Positions 47,210-56,479 of a stretch of 64,000 nt of DNA are shown here, in pieces; positions within the stretch are counted from its first letter, which is position 1; each line of letters begins with the position of its first letter. The stretch is from Beverwykella pulmonaria. Lineage: Eukaryota > Ascomycota > Dothideomycetes > Pleosporales > Melanommataceae. The translations under genes were made by a program, and so were the position numbers. The notes beneath the pieces were generated by a model. That model saw only the letters and a program-made list of their open reading frames with translations. It made no database searches and was not told the DNA's origin. Location: the NCBI GenBank assembly GCA_001599595.1, contig BCHH01000013.1, positions 504,609 to 568,608 of the forward strand, written 5' to 3'.

Positions 47210-47731
47210 ATTTTGTTCTGTCCCAAAAAGGATTGCTTTCCTGGACACATTCAAACGCATGACCCGCCACCACCGCCTAAACTATCAAGGATAGCTGAAG
47301 CTCCCTGAGAAAATCTCATGACAATAAGCTTGGAGTTTGGACATCGTTCGGCATAGCCGGCCAACTGCGACTGTGCGTGTTGAGCACCAATAACCGCTGA
47401 CTCGCATCAGGCGTTGCGTCCCCAAACAGTGCTATTTAATGTTCTCATAGCCACAGTCCTGGAAGCTATCGCAAACTGTGCGAATGAGAATTCCGAGATG
47501 ACCTGGATATCCGGAGTCGGAGCCTCGCGCTACAAAGATGTGGTGTGTTGGGCAGTTCCAAACCTGAAGCGCAAAGAGTGTAGGGTCTGTATATGGCACT
47601 GGTGCTTCACATTGTGCTAAGGCCGATGCGGCGTTGAGAACAGCAAGGACGGTGGGAAATCTAATGCTAACGTTATATAAAATATGACGAGACCTGACGT
47701 TGCGAGAGACAATTAAAAAAATCCCCGGCAA
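47210..47731 (-). pseudogene. Cutinase/acetylxylan-esterase-like gene, 5' fragment
   Basis: A hydrophobic leader (FPTVLAVLNAASALAQCEAP) is followed by VWNCPTHHIFVARGSDSGYP and GILIRTVCDSFQDCGYENI. After a frame change near 47430 the reading resumes with AQHAQSQLAGYAERCPNSKL and the nucleophile motif FSQGASAILDSLGGGGG. It then shifts again to CVQESNPFWDRT before the transposon. The canonical GYSQG is here RFSQG. No ATG stands directly before the leader, where ATT occurs at the expected place. Together with 44580-45060 this forms the two halves of one secreted esterase gene. Confidence 0.68.
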
Positions 47732-48387
47732 AGAAAGCGGTGAGTTTAAAACTTTAGATAAATAGTGCCCACAGACTCAACCTCGGGGATGCAGAGTAAT
47801 GTCAAGGAAAAATTTGAGGAGATGAAAAATAGTCAGGCAGCGGCAGGGAAAGGCAGGAAACAAGGCAAGCTAAGTACGCTTTTCAACGTTTCCAAGACTT
47901 GTTGCTAAGGGTTTTTGATACTCATTAAGCACTAAGCCAAGAGATGTCCGACAAGGCTGGGTGGGAATTAGGGCTTGGCTCGCGCCGATCTCCTATTTGG
48001 AGCCAGAGGGCCGCGTCATCACCGTTGCGAAAGAGGTGGCACGGTACACTGCAGCCGCCAGCCACCGAGAACTTAACGAATCGATGCAACACGTGGAAGC
48101 TGAGGGATCACAAACTGACTCTGTTGGGAGGCTGCCCAGCACTTGTCCCACTTGGCTAGATCTAAAACAGTCAAACTAGGTCGATAAAGGCAGTCTGTCT
48201 CGTGCTTAATTATAGCCTAATTTAGAGTGTTTGAGCGTCCGCCAACTACGGCAACGGTGCAATGATAGGCGAGTGGAACAATGATAAGCGCAATGCTTAA
48301 ATGCAGCCAGTTCCGCCGAATGGGAAGGGGAACGAATGCAGACATTGCTGTCGCTCACTACGCTCGCCACTCCCGAAAACAGCCATT
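47732..48387. other. Intergenic region upstream of the PAP2 gene
   Basis: I see no gene, RNA or transposon end. It separates the split cutinase-like gene from the intact PAP2 gene and contains the PAP2 promoter. Confidence 0.45.
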
Positions 48388-49588
48388 ATGGTTTCTCTAA
48401 CGGATCTCCGTTCCCTCTACGGCCGCACTGCGTTCTCTTATCTGTTAGACTGGGTCGTCATCGTCATTTTCTTAGGCATCGCTGGCGCATTCTCCATCTT
48501 AGAACCCATCAAACGGGATTTCTCTCTCACAGACAAGACCATTTCATATCCGTATCGGAAAGACACCATCTCGATTCCGGTCGTTTTTATCGTTGCCGTC
48601 GTCATACCCGCGGCCATCATCACAGCCATATGCTTGGTTCTTGTCCGGCAGCCCGCTCGACCCGGTCCCGAACCAGCCCGAAGTGCTGTCTGGAAGCTCA
48701 AGTTCTGGGAGTTGCACGCGGCGGGGCTAGGCCTGGGCCTTTCGCTTACCCTTAGCTTCTTCCTCACACAGACGATGAAGAACATGTTCGGGAGGCATCG
48801 GCCTGATTTCCTTGCGCGTTGCAATCCCAATATCGCGAAAATGAGCGATTTCGTCGTTGGAGGCTTCACAAGCGAAATCCTCGAGGGCACGTCGCAGCTC
48901 GTGACGTGGGAGATATGTATAAGCAAGGATGGGAGTGGTGTCGGGAAATCCGAGTTTCTTGATGGATTCAGGAGTTTTCCAAGCGGGCATTGCACCAGTG
49001 TGTATACCGCTTTTCTCTTTCAATTGGGTCATTACTGATTCTGATCTCGTAGTCGCCTTCGCAGGTCTTATATATCTGAGCCTTTTCCTCGCCGCCAAAC
49101 TTTCTGCCGCCTTACCATTCCTTCCTACCATGTCAAGCGACCCGCTTACGCCAGAACGAGCTTGGAATCAAAGAAAGGCTGCTGCAGCTCCGCCATTGTA
49201 TCTTTTAGTCATTGTTCTAATCCCTGTCGCTGCAGCCATCTACATCGCATCGACTCGGTTCACAGACGGGAAACACACCGGCTTCGACGTTCTGTTCGGC
49301 TCTGTGGAGGGCCTGATTTGTGCCTGGTTTGCGTTCAGATATTACCACCTTCCCATTGGCCGCGGTGCCGGATGGGCATGGGGACCTCGGCATCAAAATG
49401 TAGCATTTGGATCTAGAGTGGGCGTTGGGAGTTATGGTACTCGTTTACACTCCAAGGGTAAGCAAAGTCAAGATTTCGATGCTGAGCGCGGAGTCGTGGG
49501 TATGGGGGTTGAGTTACAGGATTTGGAAAGTACAGCAACTGCCGGAACTGCCGGAGGGAGCTATGAGAGTCACCGACCTCTAGTATGA
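48388..49588 (+). CDS. PAP2-type lipid phosphate phosphatase (DPP1/LPP1-like)
   Basis: Two exons: 48388-48997 and 49053-49588; intron of 55 nt. The product is 381 aa. The start MVSLTDLRSLYGR is preferred over an in-frame ATG at 48301. Five or six membrane helices are visible (SYLLDWVVIVIFLGIAGAF, IPVVFIVAVVIPAAIITAI, LGLGLSLTLSFFLTQ, then three after the intron). The three phosphatase blocks are KNMFGRHRPDF (near 130-140), FPSGHC (near 196-201) and TRFTDGKHTGFD, giving the usual Arg, His and nucleophile-activating Asp/His. The enzyme removes phosphate from phosphatidate or diacylglycerol pyrophosphate in membranes. All motifs survive although transposons lie on both sides. Confidence 0.92.
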
Positions 49589-49952
49589 ATCTGTACTTCC
49601 CAAATCACCTCTTCAGGTCCACTTCCCTGCTCTCTATAATACTATTTTCAATCACTTCAAGGGACCTCGGATTTAACAAGACTCTGTTGTTTCAACAGGC
49701 CATTGTCGACATGGTTCCATGCATACTTACCCGGGAATTTTTTTTTGGTGGATCTGAGTGCCACATCAACCTGCGAAGGATATCGGGAGTTGGTATCAAG
49801 TCATAACTACAACACCGTTTTTCCAAGGGTATAAAATGATCAGATCGGCATTGAATATCCCATCGCATCTACCATAATTATGCGTGGTGATAGCGGGTTT
49901 TGTACAGTACGTACTGGGTAAAAAGTTTCGTCGAGCCAAGCTTTCCCCCATG
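49589..49952. other. PAP2 3' flank
   Basis: No gene or repeat is recognised between the PAP2 stop and the copia-like direct repeat. Confidence 0.45.
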
Positions 49953-50190
49953 TGATGACGGGCGCGATCTTCACTATCGTGGATGTGGTGGGTACATACT
50001 GTAGCATAAGTTGACTCTATTTCATGCTACACAAAGATGGAGGGAGGGATCCTATATACGACGGGGCATAGTCCGGGCGCTAGCCAAGCATTCTCTGAGC
50101 GCGGCGCTATGCTGTGAACGGCATACGCGTAGCACTATCCCCTCTAAGGGAGGCTCGTCCCTGAGCCTTGATTCATTGCCTCCTCCTTCC
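49953..50190. repeat. Degenerate LTR-like direct repeat, left copy
   Basis: The start TGATGACGGGCGCGATCTTC matches 52417 onward (TGATGACGAGCACGGTCTTC). Further matched blocks follow in order: CTATTTCA, CTACAC, ATCCTATATAC and GTCCGGGCGC. The two copies flank Ty1/copia-type coding relics, so they are probably decayed LTRs. Ends and target duplication were not secured. Confidence 0.5.
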
Positions 50191-51403
50191 AGATCTCTGT
50201 GTTGTGATTGTCTTTGAGGCAGCCTTGCATCCTTGTGCTAGCAGCCAAGTTTCCAATCGAGCCGGTGGTCCAGCACGGGCTGTCCTTTGTAACGGTAGCT
50301 ACAGATCTCCATATGACGAGGAGCAGTGTCGTCGCACGACTAGTATCCGTCTGTGTTAGAGTCTGGAGCTGGTATATCAACCTCTAGCGGAGCACCTAGC
50401 TCTGGCAGGACTACCTCATCCATCTCCGCACCCCCTCGTTGTGCAACTTCCACAGTATCACTCCCTCGAACAGGCGCCAGCTCGGTGGCTTGTGATGGTT
50501 TAAGTTGTGATAGTGATCGCGAGAGTGAGACAGACGGGGAAGGAGGCTCGCGGTAGATCGTGAAGTATTCTGGTGGTTCGCTGTCAACAGGATCTGCGAC
50601 GTAGTTATCGCTCCCCTGAATGCTGCTGGTCCTGGTGATATTCTGCTTCTTGATATTCGTGAGCTCAATTCTGTGAGCTTGACTTAGCGAGATCAATTAG
50701 ATTGGGTGTATAAATATGACCGTAGATATCGTGGAGCTACTGCAGAGCGAGCTTACGACGACGTAGAGGGCTAGGAATATTCTGACTCGCATGAGTGGCG
50801 AACGTCAGAGCCTGCGCTGGCCTCAAGGGTATTTGGAATATCGTTGATATGAGGACAGAAGGCGACCTCCTTGTAGTCGGATTGGCGAAACAGCTTCTCC
50901 TCCCAGCCGTGATAATATAAACCTTTAGCGCGCAGCTTAGAGTGGGAGACTACGCTGAGGAAGAAGTCCTTGCAGAACATCGCATCAGTGAGTTGAACGG
51001 TCTATATAGATCCGTCCGATTTGACCATAGAGATCTGCGCTATACCAACGCCTTGTATAGGGACTACGCCAGCACCAGTTCGGATACCAGACGCGGTAGA
51101 GACTTTCTGTAGAGATACGAACCCTGTATCGACGATCATGCTATTGCGCAAATTCTTCTTAAGGGCGAGCTCGATAAGACCATTGCTAACAGTGGCCAGG
51201 ACAGTAGCCAGAGTAACTGGCTCCTCATCATAAATATCCGATAGATCGTGCACAAGATCGATGTCGTACACAGGATCGATGTCGTATACAGAATTGATAG
51301 CAGGATTACCGTCTGAGTAATCAGTCCTGCTGGTGACGGCAGTGACGGCGATATCCATGACACCACCTAGAGAGGCAGCGCTGATGATGCTATTGACCAT
51401 CAC
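50144..51403 (-). pseudogene. Ty1/copia pol fragments
   Basis: On the minus strand the order is a protease-like stretch with IVDTGFVSLQKV, then MFCKDFFLSVVSHSKLRAKG with GWEEKLFRQ (the GAG-pre-integrase type region), a Ser/Pro-rich linker (EPPSPSVSLSRSLSQLKPSQ), and the start of the reverse transcriptase domain (CLKDNHNTEIWKEEAMNQ). Most of the integrase and the reverse transcriptase proper are absent. Frame changes and stops break the pieces. Confidence 0.6.
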
Positions 51404-51599
51404 GACAGGTTATGAGCTCAGGTCGCTAACTTGCGTATCAGCAGCTCCATATCAGGCTGCTAGTTAACCCGGCTATCCGCATGTAGTAAATCGTCTGCAG
51501 CTCGATCCTGCTACCGGATTTCCGCAGTGTCGATTGCTCTCTGCGTTACTAACACGCGGCAACCGCCTGCTCTCTCTACAAACAGATTTATCGTCGTCT

Positions 51600-52415
51600 T
51601 GCCCACAGCCGCAGCACGATGGCATATCCGCGCTCACTGATCCACGGCATTGGGCCTTTGGGTACCAATGGGGAGCATCTCACCGGCTGGGAGCTACAAC
51701 TGCGCACCATGGCTGAATCCATCGACGCTCTCGAAATCCTTCGCGGCACTAAGCCTTACCCACAAGCCCGCCCTAACTCCAGAGGAGTTTACCAACCCAG
51801 TGATTCTTCAAACTCACAATAAGGCCGTGGACGAGATAAACAAATACAATAACGCCATCAAAGATACAGGCAAGGAGGAGAAGCAGGAACAAAAGGAGTG
51901 GCTGCACAAAGACGCCTCTATCCGGAAGGTCGTCTTAGCTACTATTTCTGCGCACCTGCTCAAGGCCGTTCGAACCGATGAGACGGCCCATTCCATGTAC
52001 CAGGCTATCGTCACCCATTACCGCTAGGATAGGCTGCCTGAAAACATCACGGTCTATCAGTACTATCACAGCCTGAAGTCGGACCAATACCCCACAGGGC
52101 CACAGCGCTAGCCTTCTGCGAGAAGTTTCAAGCTGCGCTGGCTCGTATGAAGGAGTTAAAGCTCTCTTGCCCTGATGAAAAGGTTGTCTTCCGCTTCCTA
52201 GGTGCGCTCGAACCCTCTATGTCTGACTACTGCAAGGATCGCAGGAAGGATATACGCCGTAATCGTACCCTCAATCGCCAGGACATGATCCACGAGATAT
52301 GCGACGAAGCTCGCACCTACGCCGATCCCTTCAAGTCTATCTTCGCAACCGCCCAAAACACTTGCTCGAAGCCGCGAAACAACAACACTACTACCAATAA
52401 TAGTAGCCAGAATGT
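51600..52415 (+). pseudogene. Ty1/copia gag fragment, opposite strand to the pol fragments
   Basis: The plus strand reads GWELQLRTMAESIDALEIL, EEFTNPVILQTHNKAVDEIN, VLATISAHLLKAVRTDETAH and MKELKLSCPDEKVVFRFLGA, a copia gag pattern broken by frame changes and stops. It runs straight into the right LTR-like repeat. Its orientation opposes the pol relics next to it, so the locus is rearranged or made of two elements. Confidence 0.55.
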
Positions 52416-52720
52416 GATGACGAGCACGGTCTTCACTATCGTAGATGCGGTGAGGCAATGACAGGATAAGTCGGCTCTATTTCAGCTACACTAAGATAGA
52501 GAGAGAAGAAGTACTCAGGGAGAACGATCCTATATACAGAAGGGTACGGTCCGGGCGCAGGCCGACCGAGCATGTCCCGAGAGTTTGGCATGGCGTGGTG
52601 CGCACACGTCGTCCGACGTGAGCGTGCGCCACCGTCTAATCAGATGATGTGTGGTCGAGCTGGCGAGCAGCACCGTCACAAGGTGGTTGATTGAACGTGT
52701 TGCTGGAAGGATTTAGTGAT
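52416..52720. repeat. Degenerate LTR-like direct repeat, right copy
   Basis: This is the partner of the repeat at 49953-50190 in the same orientation, with similar blocks in the same order but many differences. It abuts the gag relic at its left side. The right end is uncertain. Confidence 0.5.
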
Positions 52721-53198
52721 TTAGTGGAGGTGGTGGATTGGTGGGTGAGTTTTGTGTTGTCGAGGGTGAGAAGGTGGAGGTGGTGAATCTGTTCCTGGCG
52801 GTGAAATTTTGATCACGTGGGCCGGCAGAATCATGACGTCGTGATGTCACAAGGGTGGGTGAAAGTGAGGTGGTGATGTTTTGCGAGCACATGCTGGGGG
52901 GCTGGTGTCCGTGCTATAGGGAGGTGTGTTGTAGGAGGTCTTTGGTTTTGCTGATTTTGCAGTATAATTAACATCGTTGTCGTGGATAGGGCCCTCGCGT
53001 GCTTGGGGGTTGGTGTCCCGGGCTGGGGGAAGAGTTGTTGATTGTGTGATATAATCGACGTAGGCCCTGCCCTACGGTATGAGACTGTGTCCGGTACTCG
53101 TCGAGGGCTCTGCGGTCGCGGTGAGGCTTGTCGCGACAGGGAAGTGTAGTCCGGGTCCTCTCACGGTAACCACCGCGACACACAGTACTTCAACTAAT
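52721..53198. other. Non-coding gap before the long inverted repeat
   Basis: This stretch is rich in GGTGG/GTGGTG and contains GATCACGTGGGCC and GTGATGTCAC segments. No gene is supported. Confidence 0.4.
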
Positions 53199-53985
53199 AA
53201 AAACACCAACTTCGGGCCCACCCTGCGCGCCTGTTCCAGCGCCTCCGGCATCCCGAAATCATCAGAATACTGTTCAGCTCATCGTCAATACCCATTTCCT
53301 TGCTTTTCAGAGCCGCCAGGCTCGTGGTTGTGGTGTGCAGCCAGGTGCAAAACCTGCTGTTCTCCTCAATTAGAAACTTTGGTTTTCCCGCACAGACCAC
53401 CGCGTCATTCTGACCACATCAACAACAACTTTGGTGTTCCTGCACAGACCACCGCGATAATCCAGCCACACCAGCCTCCCTATCTCGACATACAGCCATA
53501 CTAGCATCCCTATCTCGCCACACAGCAACGCTTGCCTTTTTCTCTGTTTTCTGCTTTTCTGACGCTTCTTCTGCCTATCTAGTAGACTTCTAGGGCAGAC
53601 AAAGCATCAGAATAGCAGAAAACAGAGAGAAAAGGCTGGCGTTGATTTGTGTCGAGATAGGGTGCTGGTGTAGCTGGTGTTGCTTTGTGGCGAGATCGAG
53701 ATGCTGGTGTGGCTGGTGTGGCTGGATTGTCGCGGTGGTCCGTGCAGGAACACCAAAGTTGTTGTTGTGGTCGGTTTGACGCGGTGGTCCGTGCAGGAAA
53801 CCCAAAGTCTCTGATCGAGGAGAACAGCAGGTATTGCACCTGGCTGCACACCATAACCACGAGCCTGGCGGCTCTGAAAAGTGAGAAAATGGGTATTGAC
53901 GATGAGCTGAACAGTATTCTGATGATTTTGGGATGCCGGAGGCGCTGGAACAGGCGCGCAGGGTGGGCCCGAAGTTGGTGTTTTT
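53199..53985. repeat. Long inverted repeat (two ~380-bp arms, short centre)
   Basis: The left arm (53199 to about 53578) begins with AAACACCAACTTCGGGCCCA. It is nearly identical to the reverse complement of the right arm (about 53593-53985). By eye the match exceeds 90 percent, with a few small insertions, for example extra CCACACCAG units in the right arm. Fewer than 20 unpaired bases lie at the centre. Both strands therefore show the same broken reading frames. Read outward, each arm has an open stretch containing IEENSR and GIDDELNSILMI, perhaps captured from a gene. A transcript would fold into a long hairpin. Confidence 0.85.
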
Positions 53986-54000
53986 GCGTGGTGAGGTTAG

Positions 54001-54716
54001 TGATGTTTTTTTTTTTTTTAATAATTTATATTGCAGATATCTTTTTTTTTTTTTTAAATCATTTATATTGCAAATATCTATTACTAGCCTAAATACAATA
54101 AAGCTCATGCAGCCACTAGGGCTATGGAGCGCGGCCACCAATCCAGCTACAACCCTCTTTGCTAGGGCGATCAAAAGCTAGTAGTAACCGCAGTAGCTAT
54201 TTTAGCTACAAAAGAAAACAGTAGGAAAGGTAGTGTGTGTGTATTTCGAGTCGTGGTAGTAGGCCCTACGCGGGCTCCTGTTGCTTCTAGCAATTGTTGT
54301 TGTGGGTAGGTAGGGGTAATGGTAATAGTCAGGGTAAGCGTCTAGTCAGGTATCAAACATCTCCTGCTGCTAACAGCCACCTTGCTGTCACCATCTCTGT
54401 CTCTTGTAGAAAGGCCATGAGGGCTGTTCTTCCTATTTAAGAGTTAAACAGTTTGGGCAGGGTAGGACATGTTTTTAGCGCTTTTGCCATTGTTTTTTGT
54501 TGTTCTGCATAGTGCTTGCAGTAGAGGAGAAGGTGCTTAGGCGTCTGCAAAGCACTGCAATTGCCAAAACATTCTCCTTTGTCATCCTTGCCTATTGCCT
54601 TGGAAAATTGCTTAAAGAAGCCCTTTCCTAGCTTTAGTTGAAAGTAGGCCGCCTGTGTCTTTTTAGGACCACAGAGTTGTTGTAGTTTGAGGGAGAACCT
54701 GGGGTTGTCCTGCACG
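54001..54716 (-). mobile_element. Non-LTR retrotransposon (LINE), 3' part
   Basis: This is the distal end of the element that starts at 62401-64000. A minus-strand frame (54715-54437) reads QLKLGKGFFKQFSKAIGKDD and a CCHC-type group CFGNCSALQTPKHLLLYC, the usual C-terminus of Tad1-like elements after RNase H. It ends in a stop at 54437. The following ~430 bp are the 3' untranslated part and finish in A-rich repeats. It is separated from the rest by the chromovirus insertion. Confidence 0.8.
54006..54079 (-). repeat. Duplicated A-rich terminal unit of the LINE
   Basis: Two consecutive units each have 14 T followed by AATAATTTATATTGCAGATATC-like sequence in plus-strand reading (54006-54041 and 54042-54078), differing at a few bases. 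On the LINE's own strand this is the 3' end: two A-tracts, each preceded by the same short sequence. Confidence 0.8.
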
Positions 54717-55137
54717 TGTAACGGCGCAGGATATCAGGACGATCGGATTCGGGTGCGAATCACTACCGAGGCATATGGGAGTGCACGAGTGAGAACGAAA
54801 TACCCAAGATTGAATTGACACCTATAGGTCGGGTACGAAAGGATATTCAAAAGCTGCCTGATCTAACTAACAACACGACTAGTTTATATACACGAAGAGA
54901 GATGAGAAAGAACAAAGCCAAGGTACTATAGGTTCGGATAAGGACCCGTATCAGAGTTGCATCAGGCGCTGGTCAGGAACCAGGGTAATACAGGTTTAGG
55001 TATAGATTGAGCCTGTATTGGAGTTGAGTGGGGAGCAGGTTGGGAACCAAAGTCCTAGCAGTTTAGGTAGGGATAGGATCTGTATTGGGCAGGGAGCGGC
55101 TTGGTCACGTGATGGAACGATTGTTTGAATTGTTACA
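54717..55137 (-). repeat. 3' LTR of the chromovirus
   Basis: This is 421 bp. Its outer (left) half keeps CpG sites, while its inner half has most of them changed to TpG, CpA or TpA relative to the other LTR. Confidence 0.93.
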
Positions 55138-55140
55138 CTA

Positions 55141-55150
55141 CCCCCCCTCC
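55141..55150 (-). other. Polypurine tract of the chromovirus
   Basis: On the minus strand the sequence reads GGAGGGGGGG, then TAG and the 3' LTR. This is where plus-strand DNA synthesis of the element would be primed. It fixes the element's orientation. Confidence 0.75.
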
Positions 55151-55613
55151 TAGTAGACAAATAGTCCTATATTTGTGAGGTCTAAATTGCCCTTGTTTGT
55201 CCTTGTAAACTGCGTCTAAAACTAGGGTAAATTACACAAAGAATTAGTGATGCATAATTGTAGCACCAAGCTGTTGTTTAGTTAATTCTTTGTTGTTGTA
55301 GTAGAAGAATTATGATAACCACCACACAATTGCTTTTACCTTGTTTTCTTCTCTAAATAGGGTGCTTGTTGATAGACGAATGAGAGGCTCATATTTCTTG
55401 AGGTGAAAGAGGAATTATTTTGTTGTTGTTAGGGGCAACTACTGTTTTTCACTAGTATATCAACAATCCTACCTTCCTATTTTCTTCTCTTGCTTAACTT
55501 ATTATACATTTCTCTTGCGTACGTATTGTTTTGTCCGTTTTCCATTGTTGTTAGTTTAGTATTGTTAACCTGTATTGCAGCTTCACAAACACATACATAC
55601 ACACTACGCAAAC

Positions 55614-56385
55614 ATGCCGCTCCGCGCGCCCCCTAGTGCTTCTGCCTTGGCCTTTTGGGTTATTTGCCTTTGGTCCTGCCGTGCGTTTGCGCGTGGCACG
55701 GCTGTACTATACAGTTTTGGGCGTCTGAGCTTGAAGAAATGCCAGTACTGCATTTCTAAGAACAAGAAGTGCAACCCTGTAAGGTTTTATACTGAGCTGA
55801 ATTACTGGTGATTTAGTAGGCACAATAGTACTGTTGACGCTGTTGCAGGTTCCCTCCTTTTGTGAGGATGAGTTCGTGACCCTCTGGGGTGCTTTAGCGG
55901 TGTGGGAGGCAGCAGAGGAGGGTAAGGAGAAGGAGACTGCATTTGGTGCCGTTCAGGCGGCTGCCTGGAAGGTGGCGTTGATTGCCCAGGTTGTGAAACG
56001 TCAGGAAGCCAAGCTTTCTGTAGTTGACGTTTAGGTGGCTTTGTTTTATTTGAACGCTTAGCTGCTCCAGCAGGTTACCTCTCTAGAGACACTTGCATCC
56101 TCTCTAGAGACGCTTGTATCCTTGCTGCGTAATGATATTGGTAGGCTCTTAAGCAGTACTAGAAAAGGTGGGGGTTTGGGAGGTGTTTGGGGTGGTCAGG
56201 TAGGCAGAAAAGGAGGACGGGGTGGAGGAAGAGGAGGGCGTGGTTGTTATCATCAGGGGGCGGAAGGTGGTAGCTGTCAGGATGCGGAGGATGGTAGTCG
56301 TCAGGAGGCAGAGGATGGTGAAGACAGTACCTCCATCTCTAATCCTCCTACCAACTTGTTGGATAGAGCGGAGGGTAGTGATTGA
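55614..56385 (+). pseudogene. Antisense, apparently spliced ORF inside the chromovirus
   Basis: The frame opposes gag-pol. Exon 1 is 55614-55778 (MPLRAPPSASALAFWVIC, then KKCQYCISKNKKCNP). A GTAAGG donor and TTGCAG acceptor bound a 70-nt intron. Exon 2 runs from 55849 with VPSFCEDEFVTLWGALAVWE. The same frame stays open to a TGA at 56383-56385 except for two TAG codons (56032 and 56059), each one C-to-T change away from CAG. After the second TAG come leucine heptads from a tandem repeat, a Gly/Arg-rich stretch (KGGRGGGRGGRG) and acidic EDG repeats. The Cys cluster CxxC-x6-C recalls short Cys-rich proteins common in fungal repeats, but I cannot name a family. It may be a captured or antisense accessory gene. 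Confidence 0.6.
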
Positions 56386-56479
56386 GTTGGACAAGTTCTA
56401 GATGTACTTCTAGCACTATTCCCCACAATAGTATGTCCCTTTAGGGAGGACTTTCTCCACTCTTACTCTGCTCTGTCAT

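Noticed and set aside
53079..54174. Two open frames (53079-53504 on + and 53590-54174 on -) with the same protein segments
   Set aside because: They are the two arms of one inverted repeat read on opposite strands; neither has a proper gene structure.
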